From assembly GCF_002878395.1 (NCBI RefSeq), contig NC_061116.1, forward strand, positions 123,503,930 through 123,567,929: a stretch of 64,000 bases of DNA, in the 5' to 3' direction. The stretch's first letter is position 1; each line of letters begins with the position of its first letter. Both the position numbers and the translations under genes were made by a program. Under the pieces are notes generated by a model. The model worked only from the letters and a program-made list of their open reading frames with translations. It was not told the DNA's origin and searched no databases. Shown here one piece after another: positions 1-10,819 of the stretch. The DNA is from Capsicum annuum. Taxonomy: Eukaryota > Streptophyta > Magnoliopsida > Solanales > Solanaceae.

Positions 1-192
1 TATTTGTATTAAACTATATATTTTAAATAAATTTATTATTTATATTTGAATAATTTACATGTGAATATGCACAATTTATCATTTATTTTTGTGTACAAAC
101 AAGTACATGTATTAATTGTATTTTCTTGAGTCTAAAATATATAAATATACAATGTAACGTCTGTACTCATATGTCAAATTTATCATTTGTAT

Positions 193-203
193 TTGTGTGT
201 GTA

Positions 204-245
<42 letters not shown>
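193..245. repeat. (TG)n-(TA)n compound microsatellite
   Basis: A run of TG dinucleotides passes directly into a run of TA dinucleotides. The surrounding 100 bases contain repeated CATTTGTAT-like words. Reading frames across it encode only Val-Cys and Ile-Tyr runs and are not genes. Confidence 0.95.
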
Positions 246-939
246 AACATGTATCATTTGTATATGTATTGTTCAAGTTGTATAAACATGTATCATTTGA
301 TACAAATATAACATTTGTATTTGTATAATTTATCATTTGTATTTATATTGTTTAGTTAGTATAAAAAAAATACAAATCATATCAATGAATATAAACACAA
401 GTGTTCATTGAAATAAGAATAACAATTCCTTTTCACTTGTTAAATACAAATGATGCAATCAACTATAAATTAAAATACGAATAAATGAAATCACAAATAC
501 AAGTAATATACGAACTTAAAAATATAAATACAAAATAATTTTTAAAATACAAGTGTATCGATGAAAATAAAATAAAAATAAAAATACAAACAATATAAAA
601 TTCTAAGATAAAAATACAATATACAGTCAACAATAAAATACAAATATAATTTTTTTTAAAAAAAATACAAGTTCGAATTATACAAAATTTAAATGATAGT
701 GCAAACTATAAAATACAAATACAAGTACAAACTATAAAACACAAATACAATTGTAGACTATAAAATACATACGAATACAAGTGTGAACTATAAAATATGA
801 ATACAATTGTATCAATGAATATACAATATAAATAATGATGCTAATACAAATACAATAAATGATTGTGGTGTTTTCATTATCATTCATGATTTGTGCTCGA
901 CGTAGCCATATTTTTCAAAAATTCAAAGAAAATATAAAA
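246..939. other. AT-rich DNA with short ACAAATACAA-type words, no gene
   Basis: Very AT-rich sequence. Between about 690 and 830 the phrase (T)ACAAACTATAAAATAC recurs with drift, so this part is a weak, degenerate short repeat. I see no open frame with protein-like composition and no RNA gene. Confidence 0.7.
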
Positions 940-1402
940 TAGAACCCATAAGAAAATGAGAAAAAATATGAAAACAATAGAGAAGAAAAAAACAGCAAGA
1001 AAAATAAATTCTAGAGATAAAAGAGTAAAAAAAAATAAAGAAAACACAAAAGAAAAAGAAAAAGAAGTGAAAAAGGAAAAAAGAAAAGAAGAAAAGAGAA
1101 ATATAAGAGTAAAAATAAAAGTAAAAATAAACAAGCAAAAAAATAAAAATAAAAAATACGAAAAATGAAAATAAGAAAAGAAAATAAAAATATGAGAAAT
1201 AAAAGAATAAACAAACAAACCTTAAAAAATAAAAAAAATGAAAAAGGAACAAAAGAGAAATAGAAGAAAGAAAAAAAAAAGTAAAAAGTAAAAATGAAAA
1301 AGAAAATGAAATTAAAATAGAAAAAGAAAAAACAAAATGATAATAAAAAATGACAAAATCTAACAAGGAAAAAAAGATAAAAAAAATAAAGGTTAGAGAT
1401 AT
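940..1402. repeat. A-rich (GAAA/AAAAT) low-complexity tract
   Basis: The + strand is almost entirely A and G with scattered T. The long minus-strand frames here are Phe/Leu/Ser-rich products of this composition, not proteins. The tract ends where LINE homology begins, so it could be upstream target DNA or an expanded A-rich site used by the LINE. Confidence 0.85.
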
Positions 1403-3737
1403 AAGAGAAAGAAATTCTGCTAAATCTGGAGAAATGGAATATCATTGAACAAAGCATAATTCAACAAAAATCTAGAGCTATATGCATTAAATTGGGTGAT
1501 TAAAACACAAAATATTTTACAGTTGTGATGACAGATAGAAGGAACAAAAAACAAATAGTTGAACTCACTTCTTTGACAGGGGAAAAATTGGTGGAACCAG
1601 AGGATATTAAAACGGAAATCCTCACTTTCTATCATACTCTCATGGGTTCTTCTATACAAAATATGATAGCTGTGAATCTGACTAGCATGAGGAATGGACT
1701 TACCTTGACTTATCAACAAAAAATAGACCTATGTGATAATGTGACTGGCCAAGAAATCTACATAAGTTTTTGCTCTATAGGTGACGATAAACCCTAGGGG
1801 TTGATGGTTTTTAATGCCATGTTTTTCAAAAAAGCTTGGCCAATGATTAACTTTGAGGTATGTACAACAGTTAAACATTTTTTTAGCACAGGAAAGCTCT
1901 ACAAACCAATCAACTGTACAACAGTTACCTTTTTGCTTAAAGTGCCAAACCCTATTGCCATTAAAGAATTTAGGCCCATAGCTTGTTGCTCAGGGATATA
2001 CAAGCTGATTGCTAAGGTCTTATCTCTCAGACTCCAAAGAGTAATTGCATCAGTCATCTCACAATCTTAAGCAGGATTCATTCTAGGTCGAAAAGGAGCT
2101 GATAATATCATAATTGCTCGTGAACTAGTTAAAGCCTATAACATGAAATATGTATCTCCCAGATGTATGATCAAGGTGGATATTCAAAAGGCTTATGATA
2201 CTGTTGATTGGCACTATTTGAACCAGGTGATGGATGGGCTAGGTTTTCCTAAAAAATTTACCAATTAGGTGATACAGTATAACCACTGTCTCTTACTCAT
2301 TCTTGATTAATGGTGAATTGACAAAACCATTTAAGGCAGTCAAAGGGCTTAGACAAGGGGATCCAATGCCCCTATTCTTGTTTCCTATAGTTATAGAGTA
2401 TCTGAGAAGAAATATCAATGAGCTGGAGCATCAGAAGAATTTTAATTACCATACAATGTGCAAAAAACTCCATCTAAGACATTTGAATTTTGCAGACGAT
2501 CTCCTCTTATGTTCTAGAGGAGATAATACATCAGTGAAGCTCTTACATGAGAAATTTACAATCTTTATAGAAGCTTCAAGTTTGCAAGCTAATCAAGCAA
2601 AAAATATTGTTTACTTTGGAGGAGTCACAGAAGAAGTTGAAGCTTAAATTCAGCAGATCTTGGGGTTCAGCTATGGTTCTCTTTCTTTCAATTATTCAGG
2701 AGTACCGTTGTCCACCAATAAGCTAACTATTTTCCAATGGCAACCTTTTATTGACTCGATTGGGAATAAGATTCTATCATAGACAACTAAGAAGCTTTCA
2801 TATGAAGGCAGAATACAGCTTGTAAGGGTGCAGGCATACTAGGCGCAATTATTTGTCATTCCTACAAAAGTAATGAAAGCTATCCAGGCTTACTGCAGAA
2901 GCTACATCTGGTCTGTTATGAATATTATCACTAAAAGAGAACTTGTCTCATGGGAGAAAATGTGTTTACCTAAAGCTGCAGGAGGACTGAATTCGATCAA
3001 TCTAAAATTATGGAACAAGGCTGATATCTTAAAGTTGTACTGGAATATTGAACAAAAATAAGATAGTCTGTGAATCAAGTGGATCCACAGTTATTACATG
3101 AAAGGCAATAGATTGGATGCTCTTGTTGTACCTACTTAAGTGTGTTGGATGGTTAGAAAGATTCTTGGGGATAAGCATGCGTTTCACCTGGTTCATAATA
3201 CTCTTAGTGGTAAGAGAAGTTTAATTAGAAGAGTGTATTTACAGCTAATAGGTACTCATAACAAGGTGTATTAACGACCCTTAGTGTATCAAAATTCTGC
3301 AAGACCTAAAGCTAAATTCATCACCTGATTACATATTCAGAATAGGATACTCACTGTGAATAGATTATTGAAGTGGAATATGCAGGTTGATCTTGAATGT
3401 GTCATATGTAAACAAATGCATGACACAAGAAATCACCTAATTATGGAATGCAACTTTTTAATGATACTATGAAAGCGATTAGTTCACTGGTCGGATGCTG
3501 CACAACCAATACAAACAACTTGGGATGATATGTTGACATGGATCGTCCAACGAAGTAAGGGAAATACCCCTAGAGCGCAACTATGAAAAATGGTATATAT
3601 AAAGTTAACCTATGTCGTCTGGAAGGAAAGAAACTTGAGGATCTTTCGTCAAGTTGAACATACCGTTGAAGATTTAGCTAAGAAAATTGCCAGTGTATGC
3701 TATGTTAGACCTATGGATTGGCACGAAACAGTTTGAA
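1403..3737 (+). pseudogene. LINE ORF2 remnant: reverse transcriptase with zf-RVT-like C-terminus
   Basis: In an active element this protein reverse-transcribes its own RNA at a nicked target site. Visible RT landmarks are 'FRPIACCSGIYKLIAK' near 1970, 'MIKVDIQKAYDTVDW' near 2167 (the first catalytic Asp is in VDIQKAYD), 'KGLRQGDP' near 2341, and the catalytic 'FADD' box near 2488. A thumb-like region follows. A Cys/His cluster (CVIC...H..MEC) near 3400-3450 matches the zf-RVT region usual at plant LINE C-termini. The catalytic Asp pair is kept, but a frameshift near 1795 and stops near 2070, 2268, 2646, 2780, 2840, 3060 and beyond abolish the product. The family is clear; the copy is non-functional. 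Confidence 0.88.
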
Positions 3738-3868
3738 GAGATGTAGCTTTAAGTATAGAGAGTTACTTAGTTTCTTGATTTGGGAAACTAGCTGTGTTGG
3801 CTAAGTGTCAGTTTTGTAATGACACTACTTTGGTGATTAATAATAATTCTAATTACCAAAAAAAAAAA
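1403..3868 (+). mobile_element. L1-type LINE retrotransposon, 5'-truncated
   Basis: A non-LTR retrotransposon of the plant L1 type. It starts inside the ORF2 segment between endonuclease and reverse transcriptase (the equivalent of 'KSRAICIKLGD' is readable at about 1466-1500) and runs through RT to a C-terminal Cys/His region. It ends in an 11-A tail at 3858-3868, followed by a GA run. The ORF1 and endonuclease regions are missing, as expected for 5' truncation. I could not find a clear target duplication because both flanks are A/G-rich. The element is long dead: at least ten stops or frameshifts interrupt it. Confidence 0.88.
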
Positions 3869-4394
3869 GAGAGAGAGAGAAAAAGGTAGGATAATGAGCC
3901 ACTAAAATATTGCAATTGTTGTTATCCCACATAATTTTTTAAACTCGTGGACTTAAGTTTGCCAGTCTGTATACTTTTTTCATTTAGATATAATAAAATA
4001 TTAATATATTATTTATATAATTTTGATTTTTTGATTTAATCAATTTTTTTTTTTAAATTTGAAAACCAAACCGCTTAACGAATTCCTAAAAATTAGAAAT
4101 TGAAATCGATCCAAAAACCTAAAAAATAGAATCAAAATTTAATTTTAATTTGTTTTTTTTTTTGATTTTTTATTTGAACTAAAATATGCCCAGGCCTAAT
4201 CCCATCTAGTGTACCAAATGACCCTTAGGTATATTATATGATGGTTTTCTTTGTTTGTTGCTACGATCTTATTTTAACGGGGTTTGTATTGTTGTGTTAA
4301 ATTTAAAAAAAAATAGACAAGTGGGTCTTATTTTATTGGTAATGTTTTTACTCACTTAAACATCGATCAAGTAAAATGGGATAATTTATAATAC
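3869..4394. other. AT-rich spacer, nothing recognised
   Basis: It starts with a short GA run after the LINE tail and continues as AT-rich DNA with homopolymer T and A runs. I see no gene, RNA or clear repeat. Confidence 0.6.
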
Positions 4395-4578
4395 GAAAAA
4401 GGGCCTAAAAGGCCCTTCAACAATGTAAAATGGTGCAAAAACACCCTCTGTCTATCTATTGGGCCTAAAATGTCCATTTCGCCTACCTATTGAGCCTAAA
4501 GTATCCTTCTCACCGACCTATTGAGCCTAAAATGTCCTTTCCGTCTACTTATTGGGCCTATTTTGCCCTTTTATTTAA
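4395..4578 (+). repeat. Left TIR with CCTATTGGGCCTAAAATGTCC subrepeats
   Basis: About four imperfect units, each holding 'CTATTGRGCCTAAA', lie between 4460 and 4570. The same block occurs inverted at 9590-9748. Confidence 0.75.
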
Positions 4579-5168
4579 GGTAAAAATTATTCTAAATGAA
4601 CTGATTAGATTGTTTATTACAAGTAATAGCAACATTTTTCAATAATTACTGGACTAAAGAAATAATTACAAGTTATAGCAACTTTTTACAAAAATATTTT
4701 TTACTTAAATATCCGAAAATCATTTTGTTAATATTTAATATTCATATTATTTTCTTATTTATAGCATTTAATATTTATCACTTTTCATTAAATCTTTTGA
4801 TAATTATGGAAAGTTATCTTATTGGTATCAATAATTTTTTTTAGTTAAATAATTAAGTTTCAAAGTTTGTTCACAATTTAAGGAGTCAAATATGGTAAAT
4901 ATATTTTTTTACATTGATACTTGATATTTGACATTTATTAACTTTAATAATTGACTTACTTTCTACACTTTATCACGTCTTTTAGTATTTCTTTTTCAAT
5001 AAAAGTCTTCCCTCTTTACCATATTTATTTCATCTTCTTTTTCTCTTCTTTTGATTTTCATCCGAATGAAGTTGGGTTTCCCAACATTCACTCATTCGTT
5101 TAGATTTTCCCAACATTCACTCATACGCTTGGATTAAGAGTTCTTCATTTTAATTTTTTTCTTGAAAC

Positions 5169-5695
5169 ATGTTAGAAAAATGCAAATTTGATTCTACTCC
5201 TAATAGAAAAAGCCCTAGATTAATACAACAAAATAGTCTGATTATTCTGTCAAGACCCTCATTTGATTTGGGGTGTTTTATCCCATTTCCATTATCACAG
5301 AGCAAGAAGAAGGTAATTGAAGGTGAGTCTATTTCGCATAATCAAAGCAAAATTTTGCCGGTCAAAATTAATTTTTCAAAAAATTCATTATTATTGAAGC
5401 AACCACAACTCAATATGCAAAGGACAGTAGTGTCAAAAAAGTTGTTCCACAATATAAGATGATTGATAAGAGAAAAAAGGTTGTTGTTGATCAAGTTTCA
5501 GATTCTGTTTTTGAAGATGAAATTTTGGCTCACAAAACTAATAAATCAAAAATGAAAAATCATGAAAATGCTAGAGTTACAAGGTCCAAGTCCAATGTGA
5601 GTATTGACAAAGTTGGTGATAAGAAGGTTGACACGAAGTTGTGTCTATCCTCAGTTGTATTGCAATTGTTTCTACTAATCCTTTGTAGTTTGTAG
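5169..5695 (+). pseudogene. Unrecognised basic/Ser-rich reading frames in nested TIR element
   Basis: Two overlapping frames (97 residues at 5169-5462 and 78 residues at 5459-5695) look like one coding region split by a frameshift near 5420-5460. The first is rich in Ser, Lys, Pro and Ile and opens with a 'NRKSPRL' motif. The second is Lys/Asp/Val-rich with 'VTRSKSNV'. Composition and the lysine/serine clusters suggest a low-complexity nuclear-type N-terminal region of a transposon-borne gene. I do not recognise the family, and nothing shows catalytic function. The frame ends at the antisense fragment at 5577-5810. Confidence 0.3.
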
Positions 5696-5810
5696 TTGCA
5701 TCATACATAATCCTGTCACTACCAAAGTCCCTAGGTATACCTGTTTTAACAACTATTATATAATTCTTGATTTTATCATGCAACCCATAAACCGACACAA
5801 CTTCAAACAC
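5577..5810 (-). pseudogene. Antisense coding-like fragment, possibly transposase N-terminus
   Basis: A 77-residue minus-strand frame begins 'MFEVVSVYGLHDKIKNY' and continues 'GIPRDFGSDRIMYDATTNY' and 'GLVETIAIQLRID'. The layout (a short beta-rich start, a central 'sD.i.yd...y..Lv..i...l.id' pattern) resembles the small N-terminal domain that precedes MULE transposases in plants. That is resemblance only. It overlaps the sense frame at 5459-5695 on the other strand. No downstream transposase region follows on the minus strand. Confidence 0.25.
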
Positions 5811-6827
5811 AGTTAATCTATCAAAAGTATTTCATCATCATATTATACAAAATTCAACATTATAACAATAAAGAATTGAAGAAACACATAAAAATATTAT
5901 TTAATTGAAGAAACACATACATCATTTCAATTTGCTGAATAATTTAACATACCTGATGAATCTATCTCCCTCCATGACGTATCATGATTGAATGCAAATT
6001 ATCAAAATTCATATTTTTATAATACAATAATAACTTATATTTTCTTTTTCTTTTTTTTTCAAAAAAAAATCTCATAAATTGTATAAAATAAAAAGAAATT
6101 ATGAAATTAATTTACTAAAATAATAAAATCGTGTAGAAAAAAGAAAAAAGTGTATGAAGATGGAAACTCTTAATGGATGCATTAAAATAGGAGAAATAAA
6201 AACTGTTAGAGGGAATTGGGGGTGGGATTGATATCAATTATTAAGGTTAACTATATTCAAGGAAGGAATATAGTAGATTAGTTATATTAAATCTTTATTT
6301 TCCTTTTCAGTAATTATTTTGATATGCCTTTTAAAAAAAATGAAAAATATATTTTTAAGCTTTTTTTAAAAATGAAAGTGCTATAATTTGAAAACTAAAA
6401 AGCGTTTCTATAACTTGTGATAAAATATCTAATAAGTTTATTTAGTTAATTTTTCCTTATTTTGGCAAATTACATAAAAAGACCATCTTTAAAACTTCAT
6501 TACATAAATAATAGTACTTTTTCAATATTATAAAAATAAAAGTTTCTTTTTACATATATAGATGTTTAAAAAAAAATCAGAAAAGATAATTATAATTTCT
6601 AATTTAATGCTATAGCTAATTATCAATTCACCTTAATTTAAGAGATACATATTGAATCTTCAAATGAAAAGTGAAAAAGATAATTCCTGTTTCCAAATCT
6701 TTCTCTTTTATATTCAAAATTCAAATATTTTTAAATAAACTAAGTATTCCATTATTTGCTTGTGTATGTTTCATTTTGTTTTCATGTATGTTAATCATCT
6801 AGTATTATTTCATTATCGTGTATTTTT

Positions 6828-7094
6828 TATTGAAAATATGTCTCAGAAATAAAGTAGAAGTAGATAACTATTAGTGGTTTTAAATTATTAGAGTTCTATG
6901 TGGCTTAGACTTAAAAATTAGTTATCCCTTTGTTATTTGAATTTGAATTTGAATTGAAGTCTAGTTAGAAATTTGACTTAAATATATGTCTTTGAGTTAT
7001 TAATAAAATAATTTCCTTTGACAATACAATTGAAGTATTTTTTTCTCAAAGTCTTTCATTGCTATTTCTTTAATTTCAACGCTAAAAACCAACA
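6828..7094 (+). repeat. Copia 5' LTR
   Basis: Runs from TATTGAAAATATGTCTCAG to CTAAAAACCAACA. The expected TG start is mutated to TA. It is 33 bp shorter than the 3' LTR because the latter has an internal duplication. Confidence 0.85.
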
Positions 7095-7095
7095 A

Positions 7096-7109
7096 TTGAT
7101 ATCAGAGCC
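7096..7109 (+). other. Primer-binding site (initiator Met tRNA type)
   Basis: TTGATATCAGAGCC starts two bases after the LTR. It matches the complement of the plant initiator tRNA-Met 3' end (TGGTATCAGAGCC) except for one base. Confidence 0.85.
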
Positions 7110-7137
7110 AATTTCTTGAGGGATTTGTGAGTGAGAT

Positions 7138-8474
7138 GAATTCTGAAAATAACTTTTTTCCCAAATAGCTCCTCCTGTCTTTGATGGTGAGAATTGTCAA
7201 CTTTTGACAGTAAGAATAGAGACTTATCTTGAGGTTTTAGATCTTTGGAAGGCCGTGGAGGAGGATTATGATGTTCTTCCACTGCCCGATAATTTCGCGG
7301 TGACCTAGATCAAAAGTCGAAGGAAAATAAAATTAGAAAATCAAAGGCAAAAACAACTTTGTTTGTTAGTGTTTCTCCAATAAGTTTTATGAGAATTATG
7401 ACCGTTAAATCAACAAAAGAAATTTGAGATTATCTGAAGGAAGCATATACAAGAGATGAAAGAATACGAGGCATGAAAGTATTGAATCTAATAAGGGAAT
7501 TCGAATTGCAAAAGATGAAGGAATCTGAGACCGTCAAATAGTACTCAGACCAACTTTTTGGCATTACTAACAAGGTAAGATTGCTTGGCAAAAAATTTAA
7601 AGATTCAAGAATTGTTAAAAAAAATTCTCGTTACAGTGCCTGAAAGATACGAAGTATCAATAACTACCTTGAAAAACACAAAAGACATGTCCAAGATTAC
7701 CTTGACATGATTGTTAAATACATTGTAGTCACAAGAGCAAATGAGGCTTATGAGGCAGGATGATATGGTTGAAGAAGTTTTGGCAGCCAACCACAAGACT
7801 CAAAGCAAGGACAATAATTCAAGAAAAAATTACCCACCTTGCCAGCACTGTAGCAAAATAGGTCATCCTCCATTTAAATGTTGGAAGAGACCAGATGCAC
7901 AATGCAAGATCTGAAATCAACTTGGTCGTATAGCTTTGATTTGCAAAAATAAATCTAAAAAATATGAAGGAGATGGCCAAGTCACTAAATAAGAAGAAGA
8001 TCACTTATTTGTGGCAACATATTCTTCAACCAAGAAATCTGATTTTTGGATGATTGACAGTGGTTGTACAAACTACATGACATATGAAAAAACTTTTTTT
8101 AAAGAGTTTCTGCCTTTGAAAAATAAGAAAGTCAGAATTGGGAATGGTGACTATAATTCTGCATAAGGAAAACGAAATGTTGCAATCAAAATAATTTCAG
8201 GTACAAAAATAATTTCAAATATCCTATACGTACCCGATATTGCTAAAAGTTTGTTAAGTGTTGGCCAACTAATGGAAAAAGGATTTAAATTATTATTTGA
8301 AGACAAATATTATCAAATCTTTAATTTCTCTAATCATGAGATTTTACAAGTTGATATGAGAGACAAAAGTTTCTTATTTAATCCAACAGAAAATGCACAC
8401 AAGTCCTACAAAACAAAAAAAGAATTGACAGATTTATTCAAGAGGTCAAATACAATTTCTGATCCAAGGAGGAG
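7138..8474 (+). pseudogene. Copia gag and protease remnant
   Basis: Gag packages element RNA, and the protease would mature the polyprotein. The start reads 'PPVFDGEN', then 'TYLEVLDLWKAVEEDYDVLPLPDN', the usual opening of this gag (UBN2) family, broken by stops near 7300-7400 and frame changes. A complete CCHC zinc knuckle (CQHCSKIGHPPFKC) lies at about 7840-7881. The protease motif 'MIDSGCTNYM' begins at 8050 with its catalytic Asp present. An uninterrupted 83-residue stretch (8251-8502) includes 'LLSVGQLMEKGFKLLFEDKY', typical of the region before integrase. The coding region then stops at the 3' LTR, so pol is deleted. Confidence 0.85.
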
Positions 8475-8774
8475 TGTTGAAAATGTCTCAGAAATAAAGT
8501 AGAAGTAGATAACTTTTAGTAGTTTTATATTATTAGAGTTCTATGTGGCTTAGACTTAAGAATTAGTTATCCCATTGTTATTTGAATAAGAATTAGTTAT
8601 CTCTTTGTTATTTGAATTTGAATTTGAATTGAAGTCTAGTTAGAAATTTAACTATAAATATATTTCTTTGAGTTATTAATAAAATAATTTCCTTTGACAA
8701 TACAATTGCAGTATTTTCTCTCTCTCAAAGTCCTTCTCTGTTATTTCTTTACTTTCAAAGCTAAAAAACCAACA
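8475..8774 (+). repeat. Copia 3' LTR with internal 33-bp duplication
   Basis: Starts TGTTGAAAATGTCTCAG and ends AAAAAACCAACA. The phrase AGAATTAGTTATC...TTTGTTATTTGAAT occurs twice in tandem near 8559-8620 but once in the 5' LTR, which accounts for the length difference. Confidence 0.88.
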
Positions 8775-8809
8775 TTTTAAATTCTAATGTAATGGCTTAA
8801 CAATAATTT

Positions 8810-9200
8810 TTTATTGATAAATATTTATGGAATAAAAATCATTATGTTGGAAGTACAAATATACCATGTATTTTTGTTGTATAAATATAATTTATGTCAA
8901 ATTCAGATTATTATTATATTTTTGATATAATTTATGGGATAAATATTCATGGTATATATCATTATGTTGGAAGTACTTTTCTTGTTATAAAATTACTTAT
9001 TGAATATAAATATACATTTTCAATATTACATGGTATAAACTTTTTATTTCTAAAATATACTATGTGTGTTTATGGTACAAAATATAATCTATATGGTATA
9101 TATATAATTTGTATGATATAAATATACCTTGTATTTTTATGATATAAATATAATTTGTATAATATATAAATATACCATGAATTATTATGGTATAAATATA
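8810..9200. repeat. AT-rich region with duplicated TCATTATGTTGGAAGTAC block
   Basis: The segment ending TCATTATGTTGGAAGTAC occurs at about 8815-8852 and again at about 8930-8972. The phrase AAATATACCATG-TATTTTTATGGTATAAATATAA recurs to 9200. This is a degenerate tandem/dispersed repeat; the frames across it are Ile/Tyr-rich and not genes. Confidence 0.55.
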
Positions 9201-9589
9201 GCACATATTTTTATGCAAGCATCGTGAAACCAGACAATAAAAATGAAAAACATAAAATTTTGATATAGTATATAAAAATGAATGAACAAAGGCTTCTATA
9301 AAAATAGGCAACAAATAAGAAATATGAGAATTTAATATATAATTATTTTTCTATATATTAGAATTTGTTATAAAAGTAAATATTTTATATGTTCTATCTG
9401 ACAACCAACTAATACGGCTATGTATATGTAATAATTTTTTTAAAATGACTATTTATGTTGTTTTTCTTTTTATTTATCAGATCAATTTAGAATAACGAAA
9501 AAATTGATATTGTACACTATTTTTTGGTTAAAATTAATAAAAATGATAGGGATTTTATGTAGTTTAATAAATATAAGTTGTAGTATTAT

Positions 9590-9748
9590 ATAATTTTTTC
9601 TATAAAAGGGCAAAATAACCCAGTAGGTAGACAAAAATGGCATTTTATGCCCAATAGGTAGAATGAAAAGACATTTTAGGCCCAATAGGTAGATGAAAGA
9701 CATTTTGCACTATTTCATATAATTGAAGGATATTTTAGGCCTTTTTCC
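9590..9748 (-). repeat. Right TIR, inverted copy of 4395-4578
   Basis: Contains three CATTTTRGGCCCAATAGGTAG-type units and ends GGCCTTTTTCC, the inverse of the left arm start. Confidence 0.75.
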
Positions 9749-10808
9749 AATTAAAATATTGAGAACTTTGAAAAAAGTATTCCCTCCTTTTTTTTAAATT
9801 TCTTTTGATCTCTTTCATTTTTTTAATAACTCTTTAATTTCAATTTTTCATATAACATATATAAGACTACAAGATTAAGAAGATTCTAAAATATTGAACA
9901 TAACTTTAATTTAAATTCACAAGATTCAAAATCTTTTTTATTTTCTTAAATTTTGTGTTAAGTCAAATTAATTTTTTTTGAAACGATGGAAGTATATTTA
10001 TCTCTAATCTCTAATCTCTAATCTCTAATCTCTAATCTCTAGCATATTAAAAATGTGAAGACCCTTAGAAAAGTTATTCAAATTTTTTGCCCTTCATTAA
10101 AAGTCTTTCTTTAGACAAAATCTCCTTTCATTTTTTTTTCTTTGATAATATTTAATTGTTTTGATAATATTCACTATAATCTTGAAAAATTAAGAAATTC
10201 TAAAATATATAGCAAGAGAAAAATATATGAAAAATTAATATTATTAAATTTTTTGATTGTATATATGAAAAAGAAATCCTAAATTATAGCCTCAAAATAT
10301 AATTCATACATTCTTAAATACATTGGCAAATCAATAAATATTTTAATTATTAAAATAAATTATTTGAACTAAAATGGTGCCCGGCTAGAATTATGATAAT
10401 AATCCACGGACAAAGTTCATTCCTATTCAGATTGAATAGGCTAACAATTCTATTAAAATTAGATTAGTACTCATGGTGCACACTACAATTGCTTATTTTA
10501 ATAAATACTAGGTTAACACATATATAACCTAACACTTCTTTAGGTTTTATTACGCAACAACTTAGCAAAAGAATTGTTTAGATGATTCAATTATTTGTTC
10601 TCTTTAGTTTTTTTTTTTTTGTAATGATTCAATTATTTGTTTTCTTTATTTTTATTTTTCTTTTCTAAAATTTAGTATTGTTTTTCTCTTTTAAATTATG
10701 ACTCGATTATCATACTATTTTGTTATTATTTCTATCCTGTTACTATTTGTTATTTTTTTTTTATTAATACAAGTGGTAGATAAATGTCTGAGTGGATTTT
10801 GAAGATTT
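9749..10808. other. AT-rich spacer with a heptamer microsatellite, no gene
   Basis: AT-rich DNA. Positions 10001-10042 hold six tandem copies of TCTCTAA. Nothing else is recognisable up to the RTE insertion. Confidence 0.65.
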
Positions 10809-10819
10809 TTTGTGTAAAT
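10809..10819. repeat. Target-site duplication of RTE LINE (left copy)
   Basis: TTTGTGTAAAT occurs here and at 13412-13422, directly bracketing the LINE. Confidence 0.88.

Larger units (their letters stand above)
4579..6456. mobile_element. Nested 1.9-kb TIR element (MULE-like, non-autonomous)
   Basis: Starting at 4579, the left end (GG-AAAAATTA, then CTAAATGAACT, then ATTAGATTGTTTATTACAAG) matches the reverse complement of 6456 inwards (GGAAAAATTA, CTAAATAAACT, ATTAGATATTTTATCACAAG) over about 50-60 bp with few gaps. The interior holds two short open frames and an antisense coding-like fragment but no transposase. It abuts the left TIR of the larger element. Exact ends and target duplication are unresolved. 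Confidence 0.5.
6828..8774 (+). mobile_element. Ty1/copia element reduced to gag and protease, with both LTRs
   Basis: A 1.95-kb element with LTRs 6828-7094 and 8475-8774, a primer-binding site just inside the 5' LTR, a gag frame, a protease start and a purine-rich tract (GATCCAAGGAGGAG) directly before the 3' LTR. Integrase, RT and RNase H are absent, so it is an internally deleted, non-autonomous copy. Possible target duplication is only a T-run (ttttt/tttt), which is weak evidence. It lies inside the larger TIR pair. Confidence 0.85.
4395..9748. mobile_element. Candidate 5.35-kb MULE-like element with long TIRs, carrying nested insertions
   Basis: The segment 4395-4578 and the reverse complement of 9590-9748 share the same layout. 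Each starts GAAAAAGGSCCTAAAA, then 'gtgcaaaa', then repeated units of the phrase CCTATTGGGCCTAAAATGTCC, and ends 'TATTTTGCCCTTTTAT'. Long TIRs built from subterminal repeats are typical of Mutator-like elements. No transposase is visible between them, and a second TIR element and a copia element sit inside. I found no clean 9-bp target duplication (left flank ttataatac, right flank aattaaaat). The two ends might therefore be independent copies of one MITE rather than one element. Confidence 0.5.

Noticed and set aside
880..1457. Several long minus-strand frames (112-148 residues)
   Set aside because: Phe/Leu/Ser-only composition from an A/G-rich + strand; no domain, no codon bias.
10001..10042. 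Six tandem heptamers, considered as an interstitial telomere repeat
   Set aside because: The unit TCTCTAA (inverse TTAGAGA) is not the plant telomere repeat TTTAGGG; a plain microsatellite fits.
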